Part shown: in pieces, positions 24,183 to 33,759 of the stretch
Layout of the letters: every line of letters begins with the position of its first letter
How positions within the stretch are numbered: the first letter of the stretch is position 1
Assembly: GCF_019704555.1 (NCBI RefSeq)
Contig: NZ_AP024745.1
Location: forward strand, 6,890,501 to 6,954,500
Length of the DNA stretch: 64,000 nucleotides
Direction of reading: 5' to 3'
Origin: Actinoplanes sp. L3-i22
Lineage (GTDB): Bacteria > Actinomycetota > Actinomycetes > Mycobacteriales > Micromonosporaceae
The notes under the pieces: generated by a model
Seen by the model: the letters and a program-made list of their open reading frames with translations, nothing else
What the model was told of the DNA's origin: nothing
Database searches by the model: none
Position numbers and translations under genes: made by a program

Positions 24183-25581
24183 TCTCCACCGCCTTCGCGG
24201 TCGTGGCCGCGTCGTCGTCGCCGGGCACCTCGGGCAGGCTCGGCTTGCGGCCGGTGGCGAGCAGCACGACCAGGATGACCGCGCCGACGCCGAGCCAGAT
24301 CAGGCCGACGGTCTGGGCGAGCAGGCTGCCGTTCCAGATCACCGCGATCAGCACGAGCGCGCCGACCGCCGGGACGACCACGTTACGCAGCACGCCGCCG
24401 GCCCGGCCGGTCTTGACCCACTCCCAGATCACGCAGACGTGCAGCACCACGAACGCGATCATCGCGCCGAAGTTGACCAGCGCGCTCATCAGCGTGATGC
24501 CGTCGTCGCGCCGGGCCATCCACAGGCCGATGACCAGGGAGATCCCGGCGGTGGTGAGGATCGCGTTGGTCGGCACCGAGCGGGTCAGCGACACCCGGGA
24601 GAGGAACTTGGGCAGCTGCCCGTCCCGGGACATCGCCATCAGCAGCCGGCTGGTGGCCACCTGGGCGACCATGTTGTTCGCGATGCCCCAGGCCAGGGCG
24701 GTGGCGAGCGCGGTCAGGGTGGCCAGCCAGTGTCCACCGGCGACCTCGGCGGCGTCGTAGAACGCGGAGCCGGTCGGGTCGCCGTTGGCGATCAGGCCGT
24801 CCGGGTCCGGCACGAGCAGCGCGGCGACCCAGGTCTGCGCGACGAACAGGGCGGCGACCACGAGCAGCGAGGCGTACATGGCGCGGCGGATCGTGCGGGC
24901 GCCGTCGGCGGCGTCCTCGGCGAGCAGGCCGAGCGCGTCGAAGCCGAGGTAGGACAGCATGCCGATGGAGACGCCGCCGAGGATCAGCGACCAGGTGAAG
25001 CTGGTGCCGTTGTAGAACGGGTCGAGGCTGAAGCCGTGGCCCTTGCCGTCGGCGAGCGCCTTCAGGCCGTACCCCAGGAAAATGATCAGAATGACCAGCT
25101 CGCCGGCCAGGAAGATCCAGTTGAGCAGCTTGGTGGTCTTGATGCCGAGCACGTTGGTCACGGTGTTGACCAGGACGAAGATGATCACCCAGGCCCAGAC
25201 CGGCACGCTCGCCACGATCGAGTTCATCGCGGCGCCGGCGACCAGCGACAGCAGCAGCGGGATGCACACGTAGTCGAGCAGGATGGCCCAGCCGGTGAGG
25301 AAGCCGACGGCCGGGTGGATCGCGCGGCCGGCGTAGCCGTAGACCGAGCCGGCGACCGGGTACTTCTCGACCATCACGCCGTACGACGAGGCGGTCAGGA
25401 TCATGGCCAGGGCGCCGACCACGTAGGCGAGCGCGATCATGCCGCCGCTGGCCTGGAACACGCTGCCGAAGATGCCGAACGGCGCGATCACCACCATGAA
25501 GACCAGACCGTAGGCGATCAGGTCGCGGATGCGCAGTTCGCGCCGCAACTGCTGCTGGTACCCGAACTTGTCGATGGACAT
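24175..25581 (-). CDS. APC-family amino acid/amine permease
   Basis: A 468-residue transporter with about twelve hydrophobic helices. Helix 1 carries the APC unwound substrate site (LIAYGLVFMVVIAPFGIFG) and the family features VEKYPVAGSVYGYAGRAIHP and LSYLGFDALGLLAEDAADGARTIRRAM are clear. It imports an amine or amino acid with protons. It is the first gene of the permease-acetamidase-GPP34 operon, which suggests a nitrogen-scavenging role. A 17-bp palindrome lies 33 bp upstream of the start. Confidence 0.9.
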   Translation of the reverse strand: MSIDKFGYQQQLRRELRIRDLIAYGLVFMVVIAPFGIFGSVFQASGGMIALAYVVGALAMILTASSYGVMVEKYPVAGSVYGYAGRAIHPAVGFLTGWAILLDYVCIPLLLSLVAGAAMNSIVASVPVWAWVIIFVLVNTVTNVLGIKTTKLLNWIFLAGELVILIIFLGYGLKALADGKGHGFSLDPFYNGTSFTWSLILGGVSIGMLSYLGFDALGLLAEDAADGARTIRRAMYASLLVVAALFVAQTWVAALLVPDPDGLIANGDPTGSAFYDAAEVAGGHWLATLTALATALAWGIANNMVAQVATSRLLMAMSRDGQLPKFLSRVSLTRSVPTNAILTTAGISLVIGLWMARRDDGITLMSALVNFGAMIAFVVLHVCVIWEWVKTGRAGGVLRNVVVPAVGALVLIAVIWNGSLLAQTVGLIWLGVGAVILVVLLATGRKPSLPEVPGDDDAATTAKAVENV

Positions 25582-25613
25582 GCGGCGGTATGACCTCTTC
25601 CCCTAGAGAGGCG

Positions 25614-25630
25614 CCACATGTCCTATGTGG
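25614..25630. promoter_or_regulatory. Palindrome upstream of the permease-amidase operon
   Basis: CCACATGTCCTATGTGG, 6-bp arms CCACAT/ATGTGG with a 5-bp spacer, in the leader of the permease gene. It could bind a repressor; none is encoded next to it. Confidence 0.45.
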
Positions 25631-25780
25631 ACCGTGGCATGACAATTACCGCTCCGGCGAGGCCGTGAGCGGGGCATAGTGAAGCGCGTGGATCGGTTCA
25701 GCTATTCGAGAAAGCGAGCAAAGTAAATACCTAGATCAGCTCGGCCCGCAAGGCCGGAAACACAACTGATCACTGGCTGT

Positions 25781-26119
25781 TTACAGGCTGCGACGACGCC
25801 AGGGCCAGCGGGCCGGACGGCGGTAGAGCTCGTTGAGCCGGTCGTCGACCACCGTGCGGACCCCGGCGAGCGCGATCACCAGCATCTCCCGCAGGCCGGC
25901 GCAGGTGCGGCAGTCCTTGCGCGTGCACTCCTGGCGGTGCTCCAGAGCGGTCATCACCAGACGCTGGGCGAGCATGCCGGAGACGTGCGCGCGCTGCGCC
26001 CAGGCCGGGCGCTCGTCGATGCCGGCGCGCCAGGTCTCGACGTCCTGGTCGGTCACCCCGTACAGCTCGGCGGCCTTGCTGACCTGGGCCAGTGAACTCT
26101 GAACATCAGCCTCGGCCAC
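25781..26119 (-). CDS. Conserved hypothetical protein with a CxxxxCxxC cluster
   Basis: A 112-residue protein I do not recognise. It is helical, with AELYGVTDQDVETWRAGIDERPAWAQRAHVSGML in pieces, then HRQECTRKDCRTCAGLREML, whose three cysteines and His could bind zinc or iron, and a basic C terminus (RRPARWPWRRRSL). GTG at 26119 is chosen because GGGGGG lies 6 bp upstream; a longer reading to 26194 lacks such a site. It stands between the permease operon and the divergent SpoIIE-type gene. Confidence 0.6.
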   Translation of the reverse strand: MAEADVQSSLAQVSKAAELYGVTDQDVETWRAGIDERPAWAQRAHVSGMLAQRLVMTALEHRQECTRKDCRTCAGLREMLVIALAGVRTVVDDRLNELYRRPARWPWRRRSL

Positions 26120-26237
26120 AGCGGACCCCCCGTGCCGTTGACGCGATAGGACCGCATCGTACCGCCCCGTCGGCGCGGCATCCGCACATGACAATCTCTA
26201 CAATTCATCATGTAGCAGGGCGAAATGGGGAGGAACG

Positions 26238-28199
26238 ATGGACGGTCTGGACGAACGGGTGGGTGCGGCCGATGACGTCCGGGCGGTCTTCGAGTCCACG
26301 CCGGCCCTGTTGTGCGGGCTGGCCGGGCCGGAGCACCGGGTGATCGCCGCGAACGCGGCCTACCGGGCGGCGCTGGGCCGGTCCGACTTCGTCGGGGAGC
26401 CGCTGGCGCAGATGTACCCGGAGGGCGCCGGCCAGCAGCTGTTCGAGATGGCCGACCGGGTCTACCGGACCGGGGTCCCCCAGGTCGGGCAGGGCTGGCG
26501 GGCGCACGTCGAGCGCGGCCCCGGCTCGGGCCAGCTCGTCGAGATGTACTTCGACTTCACCATGGCGCCCCGCCTCGGGCCGGACGGCACGGTCGCCGGG
26601 CTGACCTATTTCGGGCTGGACGCCACCGACCGGGTCCTGGAGCAGCAGCGCGCGCACCTGGAGACCGTCGAGGCGGTCCGCCGCTACGAGGACGCCCGCG
26701 AGCTGATCACCACGCTGCAGCGGCAGCTGCTGCCGGCCGGGCTGCCGGTCCTGCCGTCGGTGCAACTCGCCGGCAGCTACCTGCTGGCCGAGGCCGGTGA
26801 CGCGGCCGGCGGCGACTGGTTCGACGCGGTGCCGGTCCCGGGCGGCCGGGTCGCGCTGGTGGTCGGCGACGTGGCCGGGCACGGCGTGGCGGCGTCCGCG
26901 GCGATGGGGCAGCTGCGCGCGGTGCTGCACGACCGGCTCGACGAGACCGGCGACCCGCTGATCGCGATCGCCGCAGCCGACCGGATGGCGCTGCGGGTGC
27001 CCGCGGCCCGCGCCGCGACGGTCTGCGTGGTGGTCCTCGACCCGGCCGACGGCACGCTCGTGCACTGCTCGGCCGGGCACCCGCCGCCGCTGATCGCCGG
27101 CCCGCGGGAGAGCCGCTACCTGCCCTGCGCCGGGACCGGCTCGCTGGGCACCGGCGCCACCTTCGCCACCGCCACGGCGCAGCTCGGGCCGGACGAGGTG
27201 CTGCTGCTCTACAGCGACGGCCTGGTCGAGCGGCCGGGCCGGACCCCGGCCGCGGCCACCGTCGAGCTGGCCCAGGTGGCGATCGACGCGGTCGCCGGGC
27301 GCGGCCTGGACGACTCCGGGCTCACCCCGGTCGAGCGGGTCTGCCTGCACGGCATCGAGCTGCTCGTCCGGCAGACCGGGCACACCGACGACATCACGCT
27401 GCTGGCCGCCCGGCGCCGCGTCCCGGCGCCGCCGCTGCGGCTGTCGCTGGCCGCCGAGCGCGGCGTGGTCCGCCCGGCCCGGGACGCGCTGGTGCGGTGG
27501 CTGCTCGACCAGGGCGCCGGCGAGGCCGACCTGTCCGCGTTCGCGCACGCCGCGGTCGAGCTGGTCACCAACGCCGCCGAGCACAGCCACCCGGACACCG
27601 GCGGCGGCACCGTCACGGTCAGCGCCGACCTGGGCACCGACGGCGTCGCCCGGCTGGCGGTCGCCGACGACGGCCGCTGGCAGGCCCGGGAGAAGCCGGG
27701 CGACGAGGACTTCCGCCGCGACCACGGGCTGGGCCTGGCGATGACCGCGGGGCTCGTCGACGACCTGCGGCTGGACCACGGCGCGGCCGGCACCACGATC
27801 ACCGTGCGCCGCCGGCTGTCCTGCCCGGCGACGCTGCTGACCACCGGCGAGATCAGCCACGGCGCCGCGTTCCGGCCGGCCGACCCGCAGCCGGCCACGC
27901 TGTTCCGGGGCGAGCCGGCGGCGCCCGGCAACCGGCTGGCGGTGCACGGGCCGCTGGACGCGGTGAACACCGACCGGCTCGCCGCCGAGCTCGGCCGGCT
28001 CACCCTCGGCGGCACCCACGACCTGGTCGTCGACCTGTCCGCGGTGACCCACCTGGCCAGCGCCGCGGTCGCGGTCCTCTACCGCTCGCCGGCGCTGCGG
28101 ATGTACGCGCCGGCCGGCAGCCTCGCCCAGCACGTGCTCACCCTGGCCGGCCTGCCGCACACCACGGCCGACCCGCACCGGTCAGAGGACCCGGCCTAG
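26238..28199 (+). CDS. PAS-SpoIIE phosphatase-HATPase-STAS partner-switching protein
   Basis: A 653-residue cytosolic signalling protein that joins a whole partner-switching cascade in one chain. Residues about 10-130 are a PAS domain (VFESTPALLCGLAGPEHRVIAANAAYR), 180-400 a PP2C/SpoIIE phosphatase (GGDWFDAVPVPGGRVALVVGDVAGHG; metal ligands Asp in GGDWFD and VGDVAGHG; LYSDGLVE; HTDDITLLA), 420-560 an anti-sigma-type HATPase (AAVELVTNAAEHSHPD, VADDG, GLGLAMTAGLVDD) and 575-645 a STAS-like domain (LVVDLSAVTHLASAAVAVLYR). Ribosome site ggggagga before ATG. Its stop overlaps the convergent LAL gene end by 18 bp. Confidence 0.9.
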   Translation: MDGLDERVGAADDVRAVFESTPALLCGLAGPEHRVIAANAAYRAALGRSDFVGEPLAQMYPEGAGQQLFEMADRVYRTGVPQVGQGWRAHVERGPGSGQLVEMYFDFTMAPRLGPDGTVAGLTYFGLDATDRVLEQQRAHLETVEAVRRYEDARELITTLQRQLLPAGLPVLPSVQLAGSYLLAEAGDAAGGDWFDAVPVPGGRVALVVGDVAGHGVAASAAMGQLRAVLHDRLDETGDPLIAIAAADRMALRVPAARAATVCVVVLDPADGTLVHCSAGHPPPLIAGPRESRYLPCAGTGSLGTGATFATATAQLGPDEVLLLYSDGLVERPGRTPAAATVELAQVAIDAVAGRGLDDSGLTPVERVCLHGIELLVRQTGHTDDITLLAARRRVPAPPLRLSLAAERGVVRPARDALVRWLLDQGAGEADLSAFAHAAVELVTNAAEHSHPDTGGGTVTVSADLGTDGVARLAVADDGRWQAREKPGDEDFRRDHGLGLAMTAGLVDDLRLDHGAAGTTITVRRRLSCPATLLTTGEISHGAAFRPADPQPATLFRGEPAAPGNRLAVHGPLDAVNTDRLAAELGRLTLGGTHDLVVDLSAVTHLASAAVAVLYRSPALRMYAPAGSLAQHVLTLAGLPHTTADPHRSEDPA

Positions 28200-30911
28200 C
28201 TGGCGGCGGGACTCGATGCCGAGTTTCCGGAACACCTTGCGCAGGTGGTAGTCGACCGTGCTGGCGCTGACGAACAGGCGCTCGGCGATCTCCGGGTTGG
28301 TCAGGCCGTCCCGGGCCAGCGCGGCGATCGCGGCCTCCTGGGTGGTCAGCTCGCCGGCGCTCCCCACGTCGCGCCGGCGCGCGGTCTCGCCGGTGCCGAG
28401 CAACTCCTGCCGGGCCCGGTCGGCGAACGCCGGCGCGCCGATGTCCTCGAACCGGGTCAACGCCGTACGCAGGGAATCTCTCGCGTCCTTGCGCCGGCGC
28501 TGCCGCCGGGACCACTCGCCGAAGAGCAGGTGGGCCCGGGCCAGGTCGCTGACCGCGGCGGTCCGGCCGAGCTGATCGATCGCGGACCGGAACAGCTCCT
28601 CGGCCTCGCCCGGCCCGGCCAGCACCGCCCGCGACCGGGCGAGCAGACCGAGCGCCCACGGCGTGCCGCTGACCGTGGCCCGCTCGGTCTGCAGCGCCAG
28701 CGCCCACGCCGCGCGGTCCCGGTCGCCGGCGTAGGCCGCGGCCTCGACCAGGTCCGGCAGCACCCGGGTGTAGACGTTCGCCCAGTCCGGCTCGATCAGC
28801 TCGGTGGCGACGCGGGCCGCCGACCCGAAGTCGCCCCGCCCGAGGTCCAGGATGATCCGCCCGATCGTGCCGATCCCGGCGGCCGAGCCCATCCCGAGCC
28901 AGACCCCGGCCTGGTACGCCCGGTCGAGACGGTCCCGGGCGTCGTCCGGCGCCCGCCAGCCGACCTGCTCGCCGCTGCGGTACACCTCCCACATGTACGG
29001 CGTCCCGGCCACCGCGTCGCGCAGCTCGTGCACCTCCAGGAGCAGCTCGTCGGCGCTGTCCAGCCGCCCGAGCGTGGTCTCGTGCAGGGCGGTCGCGTAC
29101 AGCGCCATCTCCAGCATGTGCAGCGCGCCGGTCCGCCGGGCCACCACGGCCGTCCGGCGCAGGATCCGCTCCCGGGTCCGGTCGTCCCAGTACCGGCTGC
29201 ACGCGGTCACCCCGGGCGTGAAGTGGGTCAGCAGGTCGGCGTCGGACACCTCGCCACCGGCCAGCTCCGCCCCGGCCCGGGCCAGGATCGGCACCCCGGC
29301 GGCGTAGCCGGTCCCGATCAGCTCGGCGAAGCCGTCCAGCAGCAGGTCGGTGACGGTCTCCCCGCGCTCCGGGCGGCCCGCCCACACGCCGGCGAGCTGC
29401 CCCAGGTCGGTGCCCTCGATCAGGTATTCGGCGCGCATCCCGTAGTCGAGGGAGCCGACCAGCGCGCCCCGGGCCAGGTCCGGGTCGACCGGCCGGAACG
29501 CCTGGTAGGCGGCGACGCAGGTGGCGGCGATCGGCGCCATGCCGCGCTCGCCGCCGAGCGCCATCGCGGTCTGCGCCCGCAGCATCAGCCGGTTGCCCTG
29601 CCCGACCGCGTCCAGCAGGGCCGGGTCGATGCCGTCCAGCAGCACCCCGGCCTGGGTGGGCGCGCCCGAGGTGAGCGCGGCGCCGGCCGCGGCCAGCAGC
29701 CGCCCGGCCCGGTCCCGGTCGTCCGGGGTCAGCTCGGCGGCCCGGGCCAGGAACGACGCGCGGGCCGCGTAGCCGCCCCGGTCGGCGGCCCGGCCGGCCG
29801 CCGCGACCAGGTCGCCGGCCACCTCCTCGGCCGGCTGCAGGGTCGCGGACGCGCGGTGCCAGGCCCGCCGGTCGGCGTCGGCGGCCCGCCCGGTCGCGGC
29901 GGCCAGGGCCCGGTGCGCGGCGCGGCGCTCGGAACTGGTCGCGCCGCCGTAGATCGCCGAGCGGACCAGCGGGTGCCGGAAGCGGATCTCGGTGCCGAGC
30001 GTGACCAGGCGGGCGCGTTCGGCCTCGTCGGCCGCCTCCGGGGCGACGCCGAGCCCGGCCGCGGCCGTGGTCACGTACCCTGGATCGCCCTGGGGTTCGG
30101 CGGCCGCGACCAGCAGCCAGGTCTGGGTGGACCGCGGGAAGTCCCGCACCTGTTCCAGGTAGTGCGCCTCCAGGCGGCTGCCGACCGGCAGCGGCTCGGG
30201 CAGCAGCAGCGCCCCGGCCAGCTGGTTGCCGGTCAGCGACGCGGACAGATCGGTGATCGCCAGCGGGTTGCCGCGGGTCGCGGTGACGATCTGCCCGGCC
30301 ACCTTCGGGTCGAGCACGCCGGTCACCACCGAGCGCAGCAGCTCCAGCGCGTCGGCCGCCGGCAGCCCCTCGACCGCCAGCACCGGCAGTCCCGCCAGGA
30401 CGGCCACGTCGCCGGTGCCGGTGCGGACGGTCAGGACCAGGCCGATGCCCTCGGCGTGCACCCGCCGGGCGACGAACGCGAGCACGTTCAGCGACTCCCG
30501 GTCCAGCCACTGGGTGTCGTCCACACAGCACAGCACCGGCCCGTCCGCGGCCACCCCGGCCAGCAGCGACAACACCGCGAGGCCGACCAGGAAGCGGTCC
30601 GGCGCCGGGCCGTCGGCCAGCCCGAAGGCCACCGACAGCGCTTCGCGCTGGGTGCCCGGCAAACCTTCAAGATCTTGGACGTACGCGATCAGCAGCCGAT
30701 GCAGGGCGGCGAACGGGAACCCGGCCTCGGCCTCCACCCCGGCGACCCGCAGCACGCGCAGGTCGGCGCCCGCCCCGGCGACCGCGTCGAGCAGCGCGGT
30801 CTTGCCGATCCCGGCCTCCCCGCGCAGCACCACGACCTGGCTCATCCCGCCGCGGACCCGGTCGAGGAGGTCGGTCAGAGCGGCCTGTTCCACGTCGCGT
30901 CCCAGCAGCAC
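28182..30911 (-). CDS. LAL-type LuxR regulator with AAA ATPase domain (909 residues)
   Basis: A large ATP-binding LuxR regulator. Walker A GEAGIGKTALL is near residue 35 and the Walker B stretch VLCCVDDTQWLDRESLNVLAFVARR is about 120-145. A long TPR-like helical region fills the middle, and the C-terminal LTTQEAAIAALARDGLTNPEIAERLFVSASTVDYHLRKVFRKLGI is a LuxR helix-turn-helix. Such regulators activate secondary metabolism or sugar use after ligand and ATP binding. It is divergent from a second LAL gene with a 103-bp gap between starts. GTG start at 30911. Confidence 0.9.
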   Translation of the reverse strand: MLLGRDVEQAALTDLLDRVRGGMSQVVVLRGEAGIGKTALLDAVAGAGADLRVLRVAGVEAEAGFPFAALHRLLIAYVQDLEGLPGTQREALSVAFGLADGPAPDRFLVGLAVLSLLAGVAADGPVLCCVDDTQWLDRESLNVLAFVARRVHAEGIGLVLTVRTGTGDVAVLAGLPVLAVEGLPAADALELLRSVVTGVLDPKVAGQIVTATRGNPLAITDLSASLTGNQLAGALLLPEPLPVGSRLEAHYLEQVRDFPRSTQTWLLVAAAEPQGDPGYVTTAAAGLGVAPEAADEAERARLVTLGTEIRFRHPLVRSAIYGGATSSERRAAHRALAAATGRAADADRRAWHRASATLQPAEEVAGDLVAAAGRAADRGGYAARASFLARAAELTPDDRDRAGRLLAAAGAALTSGAPTQAGVLLDGIDPALLDAVGQGNRLMLRAQTAMALGGERGMAPIAATCVAAYQAFRPVDPDLARGALVGSLDYGMRAEYLIEGTDLGQLAGVWAGRPERGETVTDLLLDGFAELIGTGYAAGVPILARAGAELAGGEVSDADLLTHFTPGVTACSRYWDDRTRERILRRTAVVARRTGALHMLEMALYATALHETTLGRLDSADELLLEVHELRDAVAGTPYMWEVYRSGEQVGWRAPDDARDRLDRAYQAGVWLGMGSAAGIGTIGRIILDLGRGDFGSAARVATELIEPDWANVYTRVLPDLVEAAAYAGDRDRAAWALALQTERATVSGTPWALGLLARSRAVLAGPGEAEELFRSAIDQLGRTAAVSDLARAHLLFGEWSRRQRRRKDARDSLRTALTRFEDIGAPAFADRARQELLGTGETARRRDVGSAGELTTQEAAIAALARDGLTNPEIAERLFVSASTVDYHLRKVFRKLGIESRRQLGRVL

Positions 30912-31014
30912 CGCCGCAGACTACGTGATCCGCGCGGACGACTACGCGGTCGGCGCGCACGACTACGAGATCGACGGACCCGAGAACCCTCCCTCGGATC
31001 CTAGGGTTGAGTCC

Positions 31015-33759
31015 GTGCTGGAGCTGGACGCCGCGCACCAGGTGATGCGCGGCCGGGACGCCGAGATGTCCGTGGTGGAGCGGCTGCTGGCCGGCACCCG
31101 GGCCGGCCGGGGCGCCGCCGTGGTGGTCCGCGGCCACGCCGGGATCGGCAAGACGATGCTCCTCACCGCCGCGCGGGCCGCGGCCGCCGAGGCCGGGATG
31201 GCCGTGCTGACCACCAACGGCGCCGAGGCGGAGAAGGCGCTGCCGTTCGCCGGGCTGCACCAGCTGCTCGGCCCGCTGCTGGGCAACGTGCCGGCGCTCA
31301 CCCCGCGCCTGCAACGGGCGCTGCGCGGCGCGTTCGGGCAGGAGGACGCCTGGCCGGACCTGTTCACCGTCGGGCTGGCCGTGCTGGAGCTGCTCGGTGA
31401 CCGGGCCGCCCGCACCCCGCTGCTGATCGTCGCCGAGGACGCGCACTGGCTCGACCCGGAGACCCTGGACGTGCTGGTCTTCGTGGCCCGGCGGCTGACC
31501 GTCGAGCCGATCGCCGCGATGATGGCGGTCCGCGCGCAGCACACCGGCGTGCTCGCCGGCACCGGCCTGGGCCAGCTGCGCCTGGCCGAGCTGGACGACG
31601 ACGCGGCCGGGCGGGTGCTCGCCGACCACGCCCCCGGCCTCTCCCCCGGGCTGCGCGACCGCGTCCTGGCCGAGGCCGCCGGCAATCCCCTGGCCCTGGT
31701 CGAGCTGCCGCGGGTGCTCACCCCGGGCACCGGGCTGCCCGAGCTGCTGCCGCTCAACGAGCGCCTGGAGTCGGCGTTCGCCGACCGGTTCGCGCAGCTG
31801 GACGACCCGGCCCGGGCGGTCGTCACGGCGTTCTCGGCGGACTCCGGCTGCCCGCTGCCCGCCCTGCTGGCCGCCGCGCAGGCGCTGACCGGGACGCCCG
31901 TCGCGGCGACCGCGATCCAGCCGGCCATCGACGCCGGCCTGCTCCAGATCCAGGATCGCCGGCTGCGCTTCCGGCATCCGCTGGTCCGGTCCGCGGTCTA
32001 CCGGGCGGCCGGCGACATCGCCCGGCTGACCGTGCACTCCGCGCTCGCCGACGCCCTGGCCGACGACCCGGACCGGCGCGCCTGGCACCGCAGCGCCGCC
32101 ACCCTCGGCCCGGACGAGCAGGTCAGCGCCGAGCTGGAGGCGGCCGCCGGCCGCGCGCTGGAGCGCGGCGCGCTCGGCGTCGCGGTGACCGACCTGGACC
32201 GGGCCTCCGAGCTGACCGCGGATCCGGCCCGCCGCTCGTCGCTGCTGCTGCGCGCCGCCGAGCTCGCCTCCCAGTTGCTCGACCGGCAGATCGCGGTGCA
32301 GCTGGTCGCCAAGGCCGACCCGCGGCAGGGCGACACCGCCGACCGGGCCCGGCTCGCCCTGGTCCGGGACATCGTGGAGCCGGGCGACTTCCGCGACACC
32401 GGCCGCCTCGACCTGCTCTGCGACCTGGCCCTGGACGCGCTCGCCGGCGGGCACCCCGAGCTGGCCGGCATGCTGTGCTGGCGGGCCGCGTCGCGCTGCT
32501 GGTGGGCCGGGCTGCCGTCGGCGGCCGGCGTCCGGGTGACCGCGGTGCTCGGCAAGCTCGGCCTGGCCGCCGACGAGCCGGCCGCGCTGGCGATCGCCGC
32601 GTACGCCCAGCCGGACGTGCACGGGCCCGGCGTGCTGCGGCAGCTGCCCGCGCTGGTGCCGGACCGGACCGACGTGGACGGCATGCGCTTCCTCGGCGGG
32701 GCGGCGCTGATCCTCGGCGACTTCGTCACCGCGTCGTCGTTCATGGGCACCGCCTCGGCCGGCTACCGCACCCAGGGCCGGGCCGCGCTGCTGGCCCGGA
32801 ACCTGTCGTCGACCGGGTTCATCCGGCTCTGGCTGGGCCGCTGGCCCGCGGTCCGGGCCGATCTGGAGGAGGCCGAGTCGCTGGCCGAGGAGATCGGCGA
32901 CCACTTCTGGATCGTCGCGGCCCGCTCCGCGCAGGCGCTGCAGGAGGCGATGTACGGCAACGACCAGACCGCGGTCCGGCTCGCCGCGTCGGTGCTGGCC
33001 AGCCCGCTCGTGGTCGGCGTGCGGTTCGTCGCCAACGCCGCCCAGCACGCGCGCGGGGTCGCCGCGAACGCGGCCGGCCGCCACGACGAGGCGCTGGACC
33101 TGCTGCTGCGGGTCTTCGACCCGCAGGACGACACCCATCATCCGGACATGTGCGGCTGGGCGCTCCCAGACCTCGCTGATGCCGCCGTACGGGCGAACCG
33201 CCGCCCCGAGGCCGACGACCTGCTCGCCCGCTCGGCGGAGCGGGCCGCCCGGTTCCCGTCGCCGATGCTGGCGCGCTCCCTCGCGTACGCCCAAGCCGTT
33301 CTCAGCCCGGAGCCGAGCGCAGCCGCGGCCTATGGGAAAGCCCTCGCCATGGATCTCGGCCCGTGGCCGGTCCACCGGGCCCGGCTGCAGCTGGCGCACG
33401 GCTCGTGGCTGCGCCGCACCCGCCGCATCCTGGAGTCCCGCGTCCCGCTGCGCGCCGCCCGCGACGGTTTCGACGCGCTCGGCGCGGCCGCCTGGGGCCG
33501 GCTGGCCCGCGAGGAGCTGCGCGCGGCCGGTGAGGAGAGCGCCGGCCGCGCGACCCCGTCGGGCGAGCAGCTGACCGCGCAGGAGCTGCAGACCGCGATG
33601 CTGGCCGCGGCCGGCCTCACCAACCGGGAGATCGGCCAGCGGCTGTTCATGTCGCACCGGACGGTGAGCTCCCACCTGTACCGGATCTTCCCGAAGCTGG
33701 GGATCACCGGCCGGGCCCAGTTGCGGGCGGCGCTGGAGGCGCTCCCGCTCGATCAGTAG
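31015..33759 (+). CDS. LAL-type LuxR regulator with AAA ATPase domain (914 residues)
   Basis: Same architecture as its divergent neighbour: Walker A GHAGIGKTML (about 42-51), Walker B LLIVAEDAHWLDPETLDVLVFVARR (about 140-164), helical repeats, and C-terminal LTAQELQTAMLAAAGLTNREIGQRLFMSHRTVSSHLYRIFPKLGI. Similarity over the whole length suggests an old duplication. GTG at 31015 follows an aggg box; an ATG at 31045 is possible. The reading frame stays open far upstream, but that part runs antisense through the other LAL gene. The stop overlaps the convergent endonuclease gene by 7 bp. Confidence 0.88.
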   Translation: MLELDAAHQVMRGRDAEMSVVERLLAGTRAGRGAAVVVRGHAGIGKTMLLTAARAAAAEAGMAVLTTNGAEAEKALPFAGLHQLLGPLLGNVPALTPRLQRALRGAFGQEDAWPDLFTVGLAVLELLGDRAARTPLLIVAEDAHWLDPETLDVLVFVARRLTVEPIAAMMAVRAQHTGVLAGTGLGQLRLAELDDDAAGRVLADHAPGLSPGLRDRVLAEAAGNPLALVELPRVLTPGTGLPELLPLNERLESAFADRFAQLDDPARAVVTAFSADSGCPLPALLAAAQALTGTPVAATAIQPAIDAGLLQIQDRRLRFRHPLVRSAVYRAAGDIARLTVHSALADALADDPDRRAWHRSAATLGPDEQVSAELEAAAGRALERGALGVAVTDLDRASELTADPARRSSLLLRAAELASQLLDRQIAVQLVAKADPRQGDTADRARLALVRDIVEPGDFRDTGRLDLLCDLALDALAGGHPELAGMLCWRAASRCWWAGLPSAAGVRVTAVLGKLGLAADEPAALAIAAYAQPDVHGPGVLRQLPALVPDRTDVDGMRFLGGAALILGDFVTASSFMGTASAGYRTQGRAALLARNLSSTGFIRLWLGRWPAVRADLEEAESLAEEIGDHFWIVAARSAQALQEAMYGNDQTAVRLAASVLASPLVVGVRFVANAAQHARGVAANAAGRHDEALDLLLRVFDPQDDTHHPDMCGWALPDLADAAVRANRRPEADDLLARSAERAARFPSPMLARSLAYAQAVLSPEPSAAAAYGKALAMDLGPWPVHRARLQLAHGSWLRRTRRILESRVPLRAARDGFDALGAAAWGRLAREELRAAGEESAGRATPSGEQLTAQELQTAMLAAAGLTNREIGQRLFMSHRTVSSHLYRIFPKLGITGRAQLRAALEALPLDQ

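Noticed and set aside
25582..25780. Riboswitch (for example guanidine type) before the APC permease
   Set aside because: I could not match the conserved ykkC/guanidine elements; only a short palindrome is visible.
29521..29772. Small plus-strand frames inside the LAL gene
   Set aside because: Shadow frames of the minus-strand gene without ribosome sites or recognisable protein features.
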